From CAZMGT01 sp964565895 (GTDB taxonomy: Bacteria > Armatimonadota > Zipacnadia > UBA1398 > CAZMGT01): a DNA stretch of 64,000 bases. The stretch spans positions 1 through 64,000 of the forward strand of contig CAZMGT010000011.1 in the NCBI GenBank assembly GCA_964565895.1. Direction: 5' to 3'. A program made the translations under genes and the position numbers. Below, one piece after another: positions 26,041 through 33,876 of this stretch; position 1 is the first letter of the stretch; every line of letters starts with the position of its first letter. The notes beneath the pieces were generated by a model. The model saw nothing but the letters and a program-made list of their open reading frames with translations. It was not told the DNA's origin and did not search any database.

Positions 26041-26583
26041 GTGCGCTGCCCGTTTTGCCATGCCGCCGACAGCCGCGTGCTCGACTCGCGCCAGACGGAG
26101 GACGGCGCAGTCGTTCGCCGCCGTCGCGTGTGCGACAACTGCCACCGGCGGTTTACGACCTACGAGCGGGTAGAGGGCGTGCTCCTTAGCGTGGCCAAAA
26201 AGGACGGGCGCATCGAGCCGTTTGAAAGCAACAAAATCCGCCGTGGCGTGCAAATTGCCTGCGAGAAGCGCCCCGTCACCGAGGAGCAGATCGACGAGCT
26301 AGTCGTCGCTGTGGAAAACAAGCTGCGCGACGCGGGGAAGACCGAGGTCACCTCGCAGGAGATCGGGCGGCTGGTTATGGAAGAGCTGCGCAAGCTCGAC
26401 GCTGTGGCCTATGTCCGGTTCGCCTCGGTCTACCATGAGTTCTCCTCGCCGGAGCGATTTATCGATACCGTGGCCCAACTTGCTACACAGCAACCGCCGC
26501 TCGCCGCCTCGCCTGCGACGAAGCGCAGGAAAAGGCGCGTGCGCAAACCGGCTGAGCCGGAGACCGACAGGAAGCTCTTCTGA
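26041..26583 (+). CDS. nrdR: Transcriptional repressor NrdR
   Basis: A 180-residue ribonucleotide reductase regulator. The N-terminal zinc ribbon has MRCPFC (C3, C6) and VCDNC (C31, C34), followed by RRFTTYERVE and an ATP-cone domain (VAKKDGRIEPFESNKIRRGVQIACEKRPVT, about 48-78, through DAVAYVRFASVYHEF). It senses ATP/dATP and represses nrd operons in the cytoplasm. Typical NrdR is about 150 residues; here a 30-residue basic tail (KRRKRRVRK) is added. GTG start at 26041 with GGAGG eight bases upstream. The next gene starts two bases after its stop, so it leads an operon with the radical SAM and pgeF genes. No nrd genes or NrdR boxes were noticed in the window. Confidence 0.95.
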   Translation: MRCPFCHAADSRVLDSRQTEDGAVVRRRRVCDNCHRRFTTYERVEGVLLSVAKKDGRIEPFESNKIRRGVQIACEKRPVTEEQIDELVVAVENKLRDAGKTEVTSQEIGRLVMEELRKLDAVAYVRFASVYHEFSSPERFIDTVAQLATQQPPLAASPATKRRKRRVRKPAEPETDRKLF

Positions 26584-26585
26584 GC

Positions 26586-28241
26586 GTGTCTGAGAAGATC
26601 CGCGAGCACCTTGCCCGCCTGAGGAGAGCCGAAACATACGTCGGTTCCCCGCCTTCGGCGCACGCTCCACACCGCGCCGTCGTCGTCTATCCCAACACCT
26701 ACCACGTGGGCATGTCCAACCTCGGCGTGCACGCCGTGTGGGCGTTGATAAATTCCACCCCAGGCTGGGCCGCGGAGCGCGCGTTTCTCCCTTCACCTGA
26801 GCTTCTCGGCGAACACCGGCGCACGAACACCCCGCTGCTCACCGTGGAAAGCGCCAGGCCCGCAGCGGAGTGCGATCTGCTTGCGTTCTCGCTGTCCTAC
26901 GAGCTGGACGAGCCGAACATCGTGCGCCTGCTCAAGCTCGCGGGGATTCCCATATACGCCGAGGAGCGCGAGGAGCAGCACCCGCTCGTGGCTTTAGGCG
27001 GGGCGTGCTGTTCGCTTAATGTCGAGCCCGTCGCTCCGTTTTTCGACTTCGTCGTCGTCGGCGAAGCGGAGGCTGTGCTCCCCGCCGTGCTCGAAGTCCT
27101 CTCCGCGCGGCTGCGCAGGGAAGATGCCCTGCGCGAGCTGGCGGCGCTGCACGGGGTTTATGTGCCGCTTTTTTACCATGCGCGCGAGACGGCGCAAGGG
27201 CCGGAGCTTGAAAAAAAGGTGCCCGAGGCGGCGCTTCCCGTCATCCGCCAGGCCGAGAGCGACCTAGACGCTCACGACACAGCGACGCAAATTCTAACCC
27301 CCCACACAGAGTTCGCCGGCGTGCGCTTGGTCGAGGTGTCGCGCGGGTGCCCGCGGGGGTGCCGGTTTTGCGTTGTCCCCTGGGCTTTGCGGCCGTTTCG
27401 CTTTCGCTCCGCGGAGAAGATCGCCGCGCTTGCGCGGGGGACGGAGCGCGTGGGCTTGCTCGGAGCGGCAGCCTCTGAGCACCCCCAGTTTGAGGAAATC
27501 GTCCGCCAGCTCTCAAAACAAGGGCACGAGCTAACGCTCTCCGCGAGCCGCACGGAGAACCTGAGCGAAGGCGCGCTGCGCGCTCTGGCGCGCGCCGGCA
27601 TGCGCACGCTAACCTTGGCTCCCGAGACCGCGGACGACGCCCTGCGCCGCATGCTGGGCAAGCAGAGCACGGCGGAGGACTTTCTTCGCGTCGCCCGCGC
27701 GGCGGGGGGCTGCGGGTTCCGCGGGCTGCGCCTTTATTTCCTCGTCGGCGTTCCTGGGACGGGGGCGGACGAAGCGGAGCAAATCCTCAGCTTTTCCGCG
27801 GAGCTCGCCGCCGCGGCAAGCGGGGCATCGGTAACCATCAGCGTGGGGCCGCTGATCCCCAAGCCGTTTACGCCATTGCAATGGGCGGCAATGCCCGCCA
27901 CGGAAGAACTGGAGGAAAAGCTGCGCAAAATCGCCCGCGGAGGGCGGAAGTTGCGCCCCCAAGTCGCCGTCTCGGCAAACAGCGCGCGCTGGGCAACGAT
28001 CGAGGCCCTGCTTTCCCGCGGCGACCGCGCCCTTGCCCCGTGCCTCGTGCGCGCCGCGGAGGAGGGGGCGAGCTTCGCGCGCTGGCTGCGCATCGTCGAG
28101 GAACAGGGGCTCAGCGTCGCCCACTACGTGCACCGCGCGCGCCCGGCCGAGGAGAGGTTTCCCTGGGAGGTGCTTCGCGTAGGGCCCCCGCGCGAATCCC
28201 TCCTCCGCCTGGCGCGAGGCATTTTCGGAGGCTTGGGGTGA
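26586..28241 (+). CDS. B12-binding-domain radical SAM protein (TIGR03960-like)
   Basis: A 551-residue radical SAM enzyme. The N-terminal part (about 1-200) is the cobalamin-binding-like Rossmann region typical of this group, starting AVVVYPNTYHVGMSNLGVH and including LALGGACCSLNVEPVAPFFD-type sequence and VVGEAE. The radical SAM core begins near residue 245 with EVSRGCPRGCRFC, giving the CxxxCxxC cluster at C255, C259 and C262, followed by TLAPETADDALRRMLGK and GLRLYFLVGVPG. The substrate of this family is unknown; tRNA or cofactor modification is often guessed. GTG start at 26586; its TGA overlaps the GTG of pgeF, showing coupling. nrdR lies immediately upstream. Confidence 0.85.
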   Translation: MSEKIREHLARLRRAETYVGSPPSAHAPHRAVVVYPNTYHVGMSNLGVHAVWALINSTPGWAAERAFLPSPELLGEHRRTNTPLLTVESARPAAECDLLAFSLSYELDEPNIVRLLKLAGIPIYAEEREEQHPLVALGGACCSLNVEPVAPFFDFVVVGEAEAVLPAVLEVLSARLRREDALRELAALHGVYVPLFYHARETAQGPELEKKVPEAALPVIRQAESDLDAHDTATQILTPHTEFAGVRLVEVSRGCPRGCRFCVVPWALRPFRFRSAEKIAALARGTERVGLLGAAASEHPQFEEIVRQLSKQGHELTLSASRTENLSEGALRALARAGMRTLTLAPETADDALRRMLGKQSTAEDFLRVARAAGGCGFRGLRLYFLVGVPGTGADEAEQILSFSAELAAAASGASVTISVGPLIPKPFTPLQWAAMPATEELEEKLRKIARGGRKLRPQVAVSANSARWATIEALLSRGDRALAPCLVRAAEEGASFARWLRIVEEQGLSVAHYVHRARPAEERFPWEVLRVGPPRESLLRLARGIFGGLG

Positions 28242-29053
28242 GCGAACAGCAGTTTCAGCTCCGCGAGGCCGAGGGCGTGCGCTGGCTCGAGGTGCCCCTG
28301 GCCAGCGCTCGCGCGGTGTTTACCACGCGCCTGGGCGGTGTCTCAACGGGGCCATGGGCAAGCCTTAACCTGGGCTATACCGTGGGCGACGACCCGCAGC
28401 GCGTGGGGGAAAACGTTGCCCGCCTGTGCCGCGCGCTCGGGATCGACCCGCGGCAGCTCGCCGCGGCCAGGCAGGTCCATGGCGCCCGCACCGTAGTGCT
28501 GGACCGCAAGCACGCCGGCGCAGGGATGGTCGCCGCGCTGCCCGCGGCGGGCGAGGGCGACGTTCTCCTTGCCCCGGCGCAGGGCCCATGGCCCGTGGTC
28601 AAGCTCGCGGATTGCCTCGCCGTGCTAATCGCCGACGCGAAAACGGGCGCGTTGGCCGCGGTGCACGCGGGCTGGCGGGGAACGGCCGCGCGGGTGGCGG
28701 CGCGCGCGCTGGAGGAGATGGCGCGTATCTTTCGCACAGAGCCGCGCGATTGTCAAGTGGCCCTCGGACCGTGCGTCGGCCCGTGCTGCTATACGGTAGG
28801 CGAAGACGTCGCGCGGGCTTTTGCGGGCGACCTCGCACGCGCCCTGCGGCGCGACGAACAAGGTGCCTTCCGCCTCGACCTTGCCCTAGCTAACCGTTGG
28901 CAACTAGAGCGCGCGGGCGTGCCCCCGGAGCACATCGTCCACGCGGACTTGTGCACGTCCTGTCGCGCAGATTTCTTTTTCTCCCACCGGCGCGACCGCG
29001 GAAAAACCGGCCGGCAAGCGGCGATTTTGCTTGGCGAGAGACCACGGAAATAG
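28238..29053 (+). CDS. pgeF: Peptidoglycan editing factor PgeF / YfiH-type multicopper oxidase-like protein
   Basis: A 271-residue protein of the YfiH/LACC1 family. Visible motifs: FTTRLGGVSTGPWASLNLG, RQVHG (about 84-88), VKLADCLAVLIAD, HAGWRGTAARV and GPCVGPCCYTVGEDV, then DLCT and FFSHRRD near the end. These supply the conserved His/Cys metal- or active-site residues. Family members are reported to hydrolyse mis-made UDP-MurNAc-L-Ser precursors or to act on purine nucleosides. The GTG at 28238 overlaps the upstream TGA by three bases, so the upstream extension of the open frame is not coding. Placement beside nrdR and the radical SAM gene suggests a small housekeeping operon. Confidence 0.88.
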   Translation: MSEQQFQLREAEGVRWLEVPLASARAVFTTRLGGVSTGPWASLNLGYTVGDDPQRVGENVARLCRALGIDPRQLAAARQVHGARTVVLDRKHAGAGMVAALPAAGEGDVLLAPAQGPWPVVKLADCLAVLIADAKTGALAAVHAGWRGTAARVAARALEEMARIFRTEPRDCQVALGPCVGPCCYTVGEDVARAFAGDLARALRRDEQGAFRLDLALANRWQLERAGVPPEHIVHADLCTSCRADFFFSHRRDRGKTGRQAAILLGERPRK

Positions 29054-29140
29054 TGTCCACAAGGCAACGCGCTGGGCAAACTAGATGAAGGATGACGCCG
29101 CTCGCCACAGGAACGAGCCTTTGACGCCGCGCTGCCGGGG

Positions 29141-30133
29141 GTGAAAATGTTGTCCAAAGGTTTATGGTGCCGAGTCATCCTTCCTGCGATTTTCCTTCTT
29201 GTGCTTCTCGTTCTGGTTGTGCTTGCTGTTTTACCTAGTTTCATGCGCGCTCGCGAAAAGACGCGATATGCCGCACCGGTGGAGAGCGCGCTTGGACCCA
29301 CTGAGGCCGAAAAGGGATATGCCGAGCTTGAACAAGAGGAACCTGCCGCGGAGCTCCCCGCAACGAGCGAGGGCCTTACCTTCGCCCCCGCGGGGGTTAA
29401 CTGGGACGCGATAATTAAAGCATCGCTTGCCCAGCGCGCGCGCAAGATCATTTATCGCGGCTATCTCACCTTGGAGAGCGCCAAGATCGGCAAAACTGTG
29501 GACAACGTAAAGCAGGTCGCCAGCGAGCTTGGCGGATACGTGGAGTCCGCGGAGTACGACAGGCAGGGCGAGCGCGTCACGGCCTCGATCACCGTGCGCG
29601 TGCCCCAGGAGAATTTTCACCGAGCGATGAACGCCCTGCAAAACCTCGGCCGCGTCGTAGGCAGGCGAGAGGAGGCCGAGGAGGTTACCGGCGAGTTTCG
29701 CGACCTTCGCGCGCGACTGGCCACGCTGGAGCTAACGGAACAGCGCTTGCTCTCCCTTCTCGATCGCGCGGGCACGCTGACAGCGGCGCTGAAGGTGGAA
29801 AACGAGCTCACCCGCGTGCGCGGGGAGATCGAGCGCTTGCGCTCGTACCTGGACTACCTACGCGACCAGGTGGCCATGTCTACGATCGCCGTGAGCATCG
29901 TCCAGCCGCGGGCCGAGGTTGCCCTGGCGGCGGCCGGTGCCCAGGCGGCGAGGTGGCGGCCGCGAAAAATTCTTGCCCATGCTCTAGCCTCGCTTTTGCT
30001 TACCCTTCAGGTGATTGCCACGGTGGCCATTTGGCTGGTCACTTTCACGCCGATATGGCTGCCCGTGGCGCTCATTGTTTTGCTCGCCCGGCGCAGGCTA
30101 GCCGGCGCTGCAACGAAGACGGGGGGCGAGTAG
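29141..30133 (+). CDS. DUF4349 membrane protein (first copy)
   Basis: A 330-residue protein with an N-terminal transmembrane helix (about 12-34) and a second near the C-terminus (about 285-318, VIATVAIWLVTFTPIWLPVAL), bracketing an extracytoplasmic DUF4349 domain: IIYRGYLTLESAKIGKTVD, GGYVESAEYDRQGERVTASITVRVP, then a coiled coil (EVTGEFRDLRARLATLELTEQRLLSLL to LRSYLDYLRDQV) and TIAVSIVQP. The family is thought to act in the envelope but has no known biochemical role. GTG at 29141 or ATG at 29147 could be the start. The next gene, a related DUF4349 protein, begins one base after its stop. Confidence 0.82.
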   Translation: MKMLSKGLWCRVILPAIFLLVLLVLVVLAVLPSFMRAREKTRYAAPVESALGPTEAEKGYAELEQEEPAAELPATSEGLTFAPAGVNWDAIIKASLAQRARKIIYRGYLTLESAKIGKTVDNVKQVASELGGYVESAEYDRQGERVTASITVRVPQENFHRAMNALQNLGRVVGRREEAEEVTGEFRDLRARLATLELTEQRLLSLLDRAGTLTAALKVENELTRVRGEIERLRSYLDYLRDQVAMSTIAVSIVQPRAEVALAAAGAQAARWRPRKILAHALASLLLTLQVIATVAIWLVTFTPIWLPVALIVLLARRRLAGAATKTGGE

Positions 30134-30134
30134 C

Positions 30135-30932
30135 GTGGTTCGGGCGAAAAACATTTTGCTTGCGTGCGCCGTGACCTGCACCATCCTCGCGCCGGCAGCC
30201 CCTCTCTGCGCTGCTGAGGAGAAGGGGGCGGGGTCCGCGGCCGCTCCTGCGGCCGCAACGCGCTTTTGCGAGCGCCACGCGACGCTTATCCTGGAAAGCG
30301 ACGATATCCCTGGCGTGCTCAGCAAGGCGGCAGAGATCGCCGCGCAGCACGATGGCTATGTGACGGTCTTGCGCCACGACGCAAGCGAGCATACCTCGCA
30401 GGTGGGCAGAATTGTCCTGCGCGTGCCCGCGGCGTCGCTGGACAAGGCGCTGAGCGAGATGTGCACCCTGGGCGAAGTGCGCTATGAGTCGCGGAGCACG
30501 GAGAACTTAGCCACCGCGGTTCTCGACGCCCGGGCAAACGTGGCCAAGCTGCGCGACGAAGAGCAGCGCCTGCTCGGCCACATGCGGCGCTGGGGCAAGC
30601 TCGAGGACCTGCTTGAGCTCGAGCGCCGGCTGGGGGAGACGCGCGGCGAGATCGAGCAACAGGAAGGCAAGCTGCGCGAGCTGCTCGAGCGCGTGGCCTT
30701 CGCCCAGATTACCGTTACCGCAAAGCAAAACGTTACCGAGGCGGACATTGCCCAAGCGACGGGCAAGGCGAGCCAATGGCGGGCCAAGACGGTGTTTCGC
30801 CTGGCGTTTTCGGCCCTTTGCGCTGTCGGCCGGGGCCTGGCCAGCGTCGCCATTTGGCTGGGCGTGTTTTCGGTAATCTGGCTTCCTCTGGCTATAATAG
30901 GGTGGCTGGCTGCGCGCCGCAGAAGCCGGTAA
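30135..30932 (+). CDS. DUF4349 protein (second copy)
   Basis: A 265-residue paralogue of the preceding gene: a Sec signal peptide (ending APLCAAE) replaces the N-terminal anchor, followed by the same domain plan (ATLILESDDIPGVLSKAAEIA, DGYVTVL, GRIVLRVPAASLDKAL), a coiled coil (LDARANVAKLRDEEQRLLGHM) and a C-terminal transmembrane helix (ASVAIWLGVFSVIWLPLAI) ending in a basic tail. The GTG start at 30135 is one base past the upstream stop. The pair may form a heteromeric, membrane-anchored coiled-coil assembly; that is inference from tandem order and shared layout. It is followed after 25 bases by folC. Confidence 0.8.
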   Translation: MVRAKNILLACAVTCTILAPAAPLCAAEEKGAGSAAAPAAATRFCERHATLILESDDIPGVLSKAAEIAAQHDGYVTVLRHDASEHTSQVGRIVLRVPAASLDKALSEMCTLGEVRYESRSTENLATAVLDARANVAKLRDEEQRLLGHMRRWGKLEDLLELERRLGETRGEIEQQEGKLRELLERVAFAQITVTAKQNVTEADIAQATGKASQWRAKTVFRLAFSALCAVGRGLASVAIWLGVFSVIWLPLAIIGWLAARRRSR

Positions 30933-30957
30933 CGAACGCCGCGCGGAGTGAGCGACG

Positions 30958-32256
30958 CTGACCTTCGAGGACGCCCTGCGCTACGTCCGGCGCTTCGCCG
31001 ACCTAGAGCGCCGGCTCGACTACCGCTACGACAAGCACACGTTCGGGCTAGAGCGGATGCGTCGGCTATGCGCCGCGCTGGGCGACCCGCAGCGCAGGTT
31101 TTCCTCTATCCACGTCGCGGGGTCGAAGGGCAAGGGCTCGACATGTGCCTTTTGCGAAGCCATTCTGCGCGCCCACGGCCTGCGCACAGGCCTGTATACC
31201 TCGCCCCACCTGGTGGACTTCCGCGAGCGCATTCGCGTCGGCGGCGAGAAGATCCCGCCCAGCAGCTTCGCGGAGCTCGTCCCCGATGTTAAGCGGGCTA
31301 TCGAATCGCTCCCCGACGGCGCCAATGTAACGTTTTTCGAGCTATACACGGCGGTCGCTTTCCTATATTTCGCCCGCTGCAACGTAGACCTGGCCGTGTG
31401 TGAGGTGGGCATGGGGGGTAGGCTCGATGCAACGAACGTGCTCGAGCCTCGGGTAACTGTAATCACCCCGATCAGCGAGGAGCACACGCGCTATCTGGGG
31501 GCGACGGTGGAGGAGATCGCGCGGGAGAAGGCGGCGATCGTCAAGCCGTCCGTTCCCGCGGTGGTCAACGCGCGGCGAGGGACGGAGGTCGTCCTTGCCC
31601 AGTGCGCGCGGGTTGGCGCGCGGGCGTTTTTGTATGAAAAAGATTTTTCCGCGCGGCGCGAGGAGGAGGGGACGGTTGCTCTGCGCTTGGGCGAGCGCGA
31701 GTTTCGCGGCGTTAAGCTCGGCCTGCGCGGCTGGTTTCAGGTGGAAAACGGGGCGTGCGCGGCAATGGCCGCCTCGCTTGCCCTGGGCGGGAAGCTCGAG
31801 GAGCCGGCGCTGAGCGAGGGTCTGGCGCGCGTGCGTTGGCCCGGGCGGTTTCAAGTAGTTGGGCAAGAGCCCGCGTTTGTCCTCGATGGCGCGATGAACG
31901 GCGAGTCGGCCCAGGCCCTGCGCCGCGCCCTGGCCGAGGAGTTTCCCGGCCGCCCCCTGTGCTTCGTCTACGGGGCGAGCGCCGACAAAGACGTCCGCGC
32001 AACGCTGCGCGCGCTGCTTGACGAGCGCACGGCGGCGCTGGTGCTCACCCAAGCGCAAAACCCGCGGGCCCTGCCCGTGGACGAGCTGCGCGCGCAGGTT
32101 GAGTTCGCCGGCGAGGTGCGTTGTGCGCCAACGGTCGCTCAAGCGCTTAGCCTCGCGCGCGAGCTGCTCCCCGAGGGCGGGGTAGTTTGCGTCACGGGTT
32201 CGCTCTACGTCGTGGGCGAGGCGCTAGACGCCCTCGGCGCGCTGGAGGAAGAGTAA
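30958..32256 (+). CDS. folC: Bifunctional folylpolyglutamate/dihydrofolate synthase FolC, apparent CTG start
   Basis: A Mur-ligase-family enzyme that adds glutamate to folates. Key motifs: the P-loop GSKGKGS (55-61), GLYTSPHLVDFRERI, EVGMGGRLDATNV, ITPISEEHTRYLGAT, IAREKAAIVKP and WPGRFQVV. The conserved N-terminal helix region, LTFEDALRYVRRF then YRYDKHTFGLERMRRL, lies upstream of the first canonical start (ATG 31057), and the frame is closed by TGA at 30949-30951. No ATG, GTG or TTG occurs between that stop and 31057. A CTG at 30958 has GGAG nine bases upstream, so I place the start there, giving 432 residues, the usual family length. Starting at 31057 would delete 33 conserved residues. 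Confidence 0.88.
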   Translation: MTFEDALRYVRRFADLERRLDYRYDKHTFGLERMRRLCAALGDPQRRFSSIHVAGSKGKGSTCAFCEAILRAHGLRTGLYTSPHLVDFRERIRVGGEKIPPSSFAELVPDVKRAIESLPDGANVTFFELYTAVAFLYFARCNVDLAVCEVGMGGRLDATNVLEPRVTVITPISEEHTRYLGATVEEIAREKAAIVKPSVPAVVNARRGTEVVLAQCARVGARAFLYEKDFSARREEEGTVALRLGEREFRGVKLGLRGWFQVENGACAAMAASLALGGKLEEPALSEGLARVRWPGRFQVVGQEPAFVLDGAMNGESAQALRRALAEEFPGRPLCFVYGASADKDVRATLRALLDERTAALVLTQAQNPRALPVDELRAQVEFAGEVRCAPTVAQALSLARELLPEGGVVCVTGSLYVVGEALDALGALEEE

Positions 32257-32290
32257 ATCCTAAAACCCCCGCGTGCTGCGCCGCGGTTAG

Positions 32291-32318
32291 TTATTGAGCG
32301 GCGCGGGTGTGCTATAAT
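32291..32318 (+). promoter_or_regulatory. Promoter of ddl
   Basis: A perfect TATAAT (32313-32318) is preceded by TTATTG (32291-32296) with a 16-base spacer; the -35 is weak. It lies in the gap between folC and ddl, 33 bases before the ddl ATG. Confidence 0.45.
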
Positions 32319-32350
32319 CGCGCGGCACGCACAGCCCGCGGAGAGGAACA

Positions 32351-33388
32351 ATGGCACAGGCCAGGCCTGTGGAGCAGCTCCCCGTGTTTACCGACGTTGC
32401 CCGGCGCCGCCGGCGGCAGGAGAAAATCGTCCGCGCGGCCGCCGGCTTGCGCATTGGCGTGCTTATGGGCGGGGAGTCGGGCGAGCGCGAGGTGTCGCTG
32501 CGCTCGGGGCGAGGCGTGGCCCAGGCCCTGCGCCAAGCAGGGCTTTGCGTGGTGGAGATCGACGTGGACTTCTCCTCGATGTCCCCCGTGGCCGAGGCGC
32601 AGATTGACCTTGCCTACAACGCTTTGCACGGGGGCAAGGGCGAGGACGGGACAATTCAAGGCTACTTAGAAAGCACGGGCATTCCCTACACCGGCCCTGG
32701 GGTCCATAGCTCTGCGCTGTGTATGAACAAGGTGTGGTGCAAAATGGTCCTCCAGCAGCTCGGCCTGCCCACCCCGCCGTTTGTCGTTTTCGGCCGCGAG
32801 GAGAAGCTCGAGGATGTTGCCCAGCGTATAGAGCGGGAGATCGGCATTCCCACGATAACCAAGCCCAAGGCCGAGGGCTCATCGCTCGGCGTGCGCGTGG
32901 CGCACAGCGGCGCGGAGCTGCGCGAGCACATCGCCCGGCTGGCGGAGGAGTTTGGCGGGGGGTTGGCCGAGCCGTTCATCCCCGAGCCGGAGCTTACCGT
33001 GGGCGTGCTCCACGGCCATCCCCTCCCTGTGCTGCAGCTCGTCCCCAAGAAAGAATTCTATGACTACGAGGCGAAGTACACGAAAGGGTTGACGGAGTTC
33101 ATTATTCCCGCGGACGTGCCGGAGAACGTCTATCGCGGGGCGCAGCGCATTGCCGCGGAGGCGTGCCGCGCGCTGGAGTGCTTCGGCGTCGCCCGGGTAG
33201 ACATGCGCGCCGGGGGCTTGGAGGTCCCTGCGATTACCGACATTAACACGAGCCCGGGAATGACCGAGACGAGCGACCTTCCCGCGGAGGCCGAGGCCCT
33301 GGGGATGAGCTACCAAGAGCTGGTGATTGAAGTTCTCGGCTCGGCGCTTGTGCGCGCCGGGCTGATCGAGCCGTGCGAGTGGGCGTGA
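32351..33388 (+). CDS. ddl: D-alanine--D-alanine ligase
   Basis: A 345-residue ATP-grasp ligase that makes the D-Ala-D-Ala dipeptide for peptidoglycan. Motifs: VLMGGESGEREVSLRSG, ALHGGKGEDGTIQGYLE, IPYTGPGVHSSALCMNK, PTITKPKAEGSSLGV, the omega-loop YDYEAKYTKG, and DINTSPGMTETSDLP with the Mg-binding Asn. The loop residue pattern YEAKY is that of a D-Ala-D-Ala enzyme, not a vancomycin-type lactate ligase. The first 30 residues before the fold are an Arg-rich extension unusual for the family. ATG 32351 follows GAGAGGAA. Ten bases after its stop comes a small membrane-protein gene. Confidence 0.95.
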   Translation: MAQARPVEQLPVFTDVARRRRRQEKIVRAAAGLRIGVLMGGESGEREVSLRSGRGVAQALRQAGLCVVEIDVDFSSMSPVAEAQIDLAYNALHGGKGEDGTIQGYLESTGIPYTGPGVHSSALCMNKVWCKMVLQQLGLPTPPFVVFGREEKLEDVAQRIEREIGIPTITKPKAEGSSLGVRVAHSGAELREHIARLAEEFGGGLAEPFIPEPELTVGVLHGHPLPVLQLVPKKEFYDYEAKYTKGLTEFIIPADVPENVYRGAQRIAAEACRALECFGVARVDMRAGGLEVPAITDINTSPGMTETSDLPAEAEALGMSYQELVIEVLGSALVRAGLIEPCEWA

Positions 33389-33397
33389 GGGGGAGCG

Positions 33398-33793
33398 ATG
33401 CCTGCGCCGAGCAAGCTGATTGCATTTTTCGTCGTCCTCGGGTTAGCTCTGCTGATGGGCTCGGGGCTGGCTTGGGCGCGGCTCTGCCCCACTGGGCGCG
33501 AGGGCCGGCGCCGAGCGCTTTGGCTTATCGCCAACATGTGGGGCACAGCGGCGATCGTTGTCCCCCTGGCCTACCTCGGCGGCCGGGCCATTGACTTCGA
33601 TCTTCCCCGCTACCTTGCCCACGGCGGCGCAGCCGAGGGGGGCCACGCCCCTGTGGTGTTTGCCCTGGGAGCAATGCTCTTTAGCGGGATCTTGCTCGTC
33701 CGCCTGTTTCGTATGGTAAACTCGGTGCTCGGCCTAGACGCCGTGCTCCCGCCGCACGTGTCCGAAGAAGATAAGCGCGGGGGAGAAGGCTAG
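33398..33793 (+). CDS. Small membrane protein, unknown function
   Basis: A 131-residue protein with three hydrophobic segments (about 8-26, 44-62 and 85-103) and a charged C-terminal tail (HVSEEDKRGGEG). No family was recognised. The ATG follows GGGGGAG and lies ten bases after the ddl stop, so the two are probably co-transcribed. The gene has normal codon use for the region, which supports it being real. A role near the cell envelope is only suggested by the neighbour. Confidence 0.6.
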   Translation: MPAPSKLIAFFVVLGLALLMGSGLAWARLCPTGREGRRRALWLIANMWGTAAIVVPLAYLGGRAIDFDLPRYLAHGGAAEGGHAPVVFALGAMLFSGILLVRLFRMVNSVLGLDAVLPPHVSEEDKRGGEG

Positions 33794-33876
33794 GCAGGCG
33801 TACCTCGCCCCGCGGCGGCCTTGGCTGCTCATCTTTCCCGCGGGCCCACGAGCGCGCTGAGAGGAGTGTATCAACG

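Noticed and set aside
27881..28237. Upstream extension of the pgeF frame
   Set aside because: It overlaps the radical SAM gene and is low-complexity Arg/Pro/Gly; the GTG overlapping the radical SAM stop is the natural start.
30948..31292. GTG-started frame overlapping the start of folC
   Set aside because: It reads the folC N-terminal region in the wrong frame and yields Arg/Pro-rich sequence without a domain.
32269..32295. CCGCG/CGCGG hairpin after folC with a T-containing tail
   Set aside because: The stem is only five pairs and the tail is interrupted; too weak to call a terminator, and it overlaps the ddl promoter.
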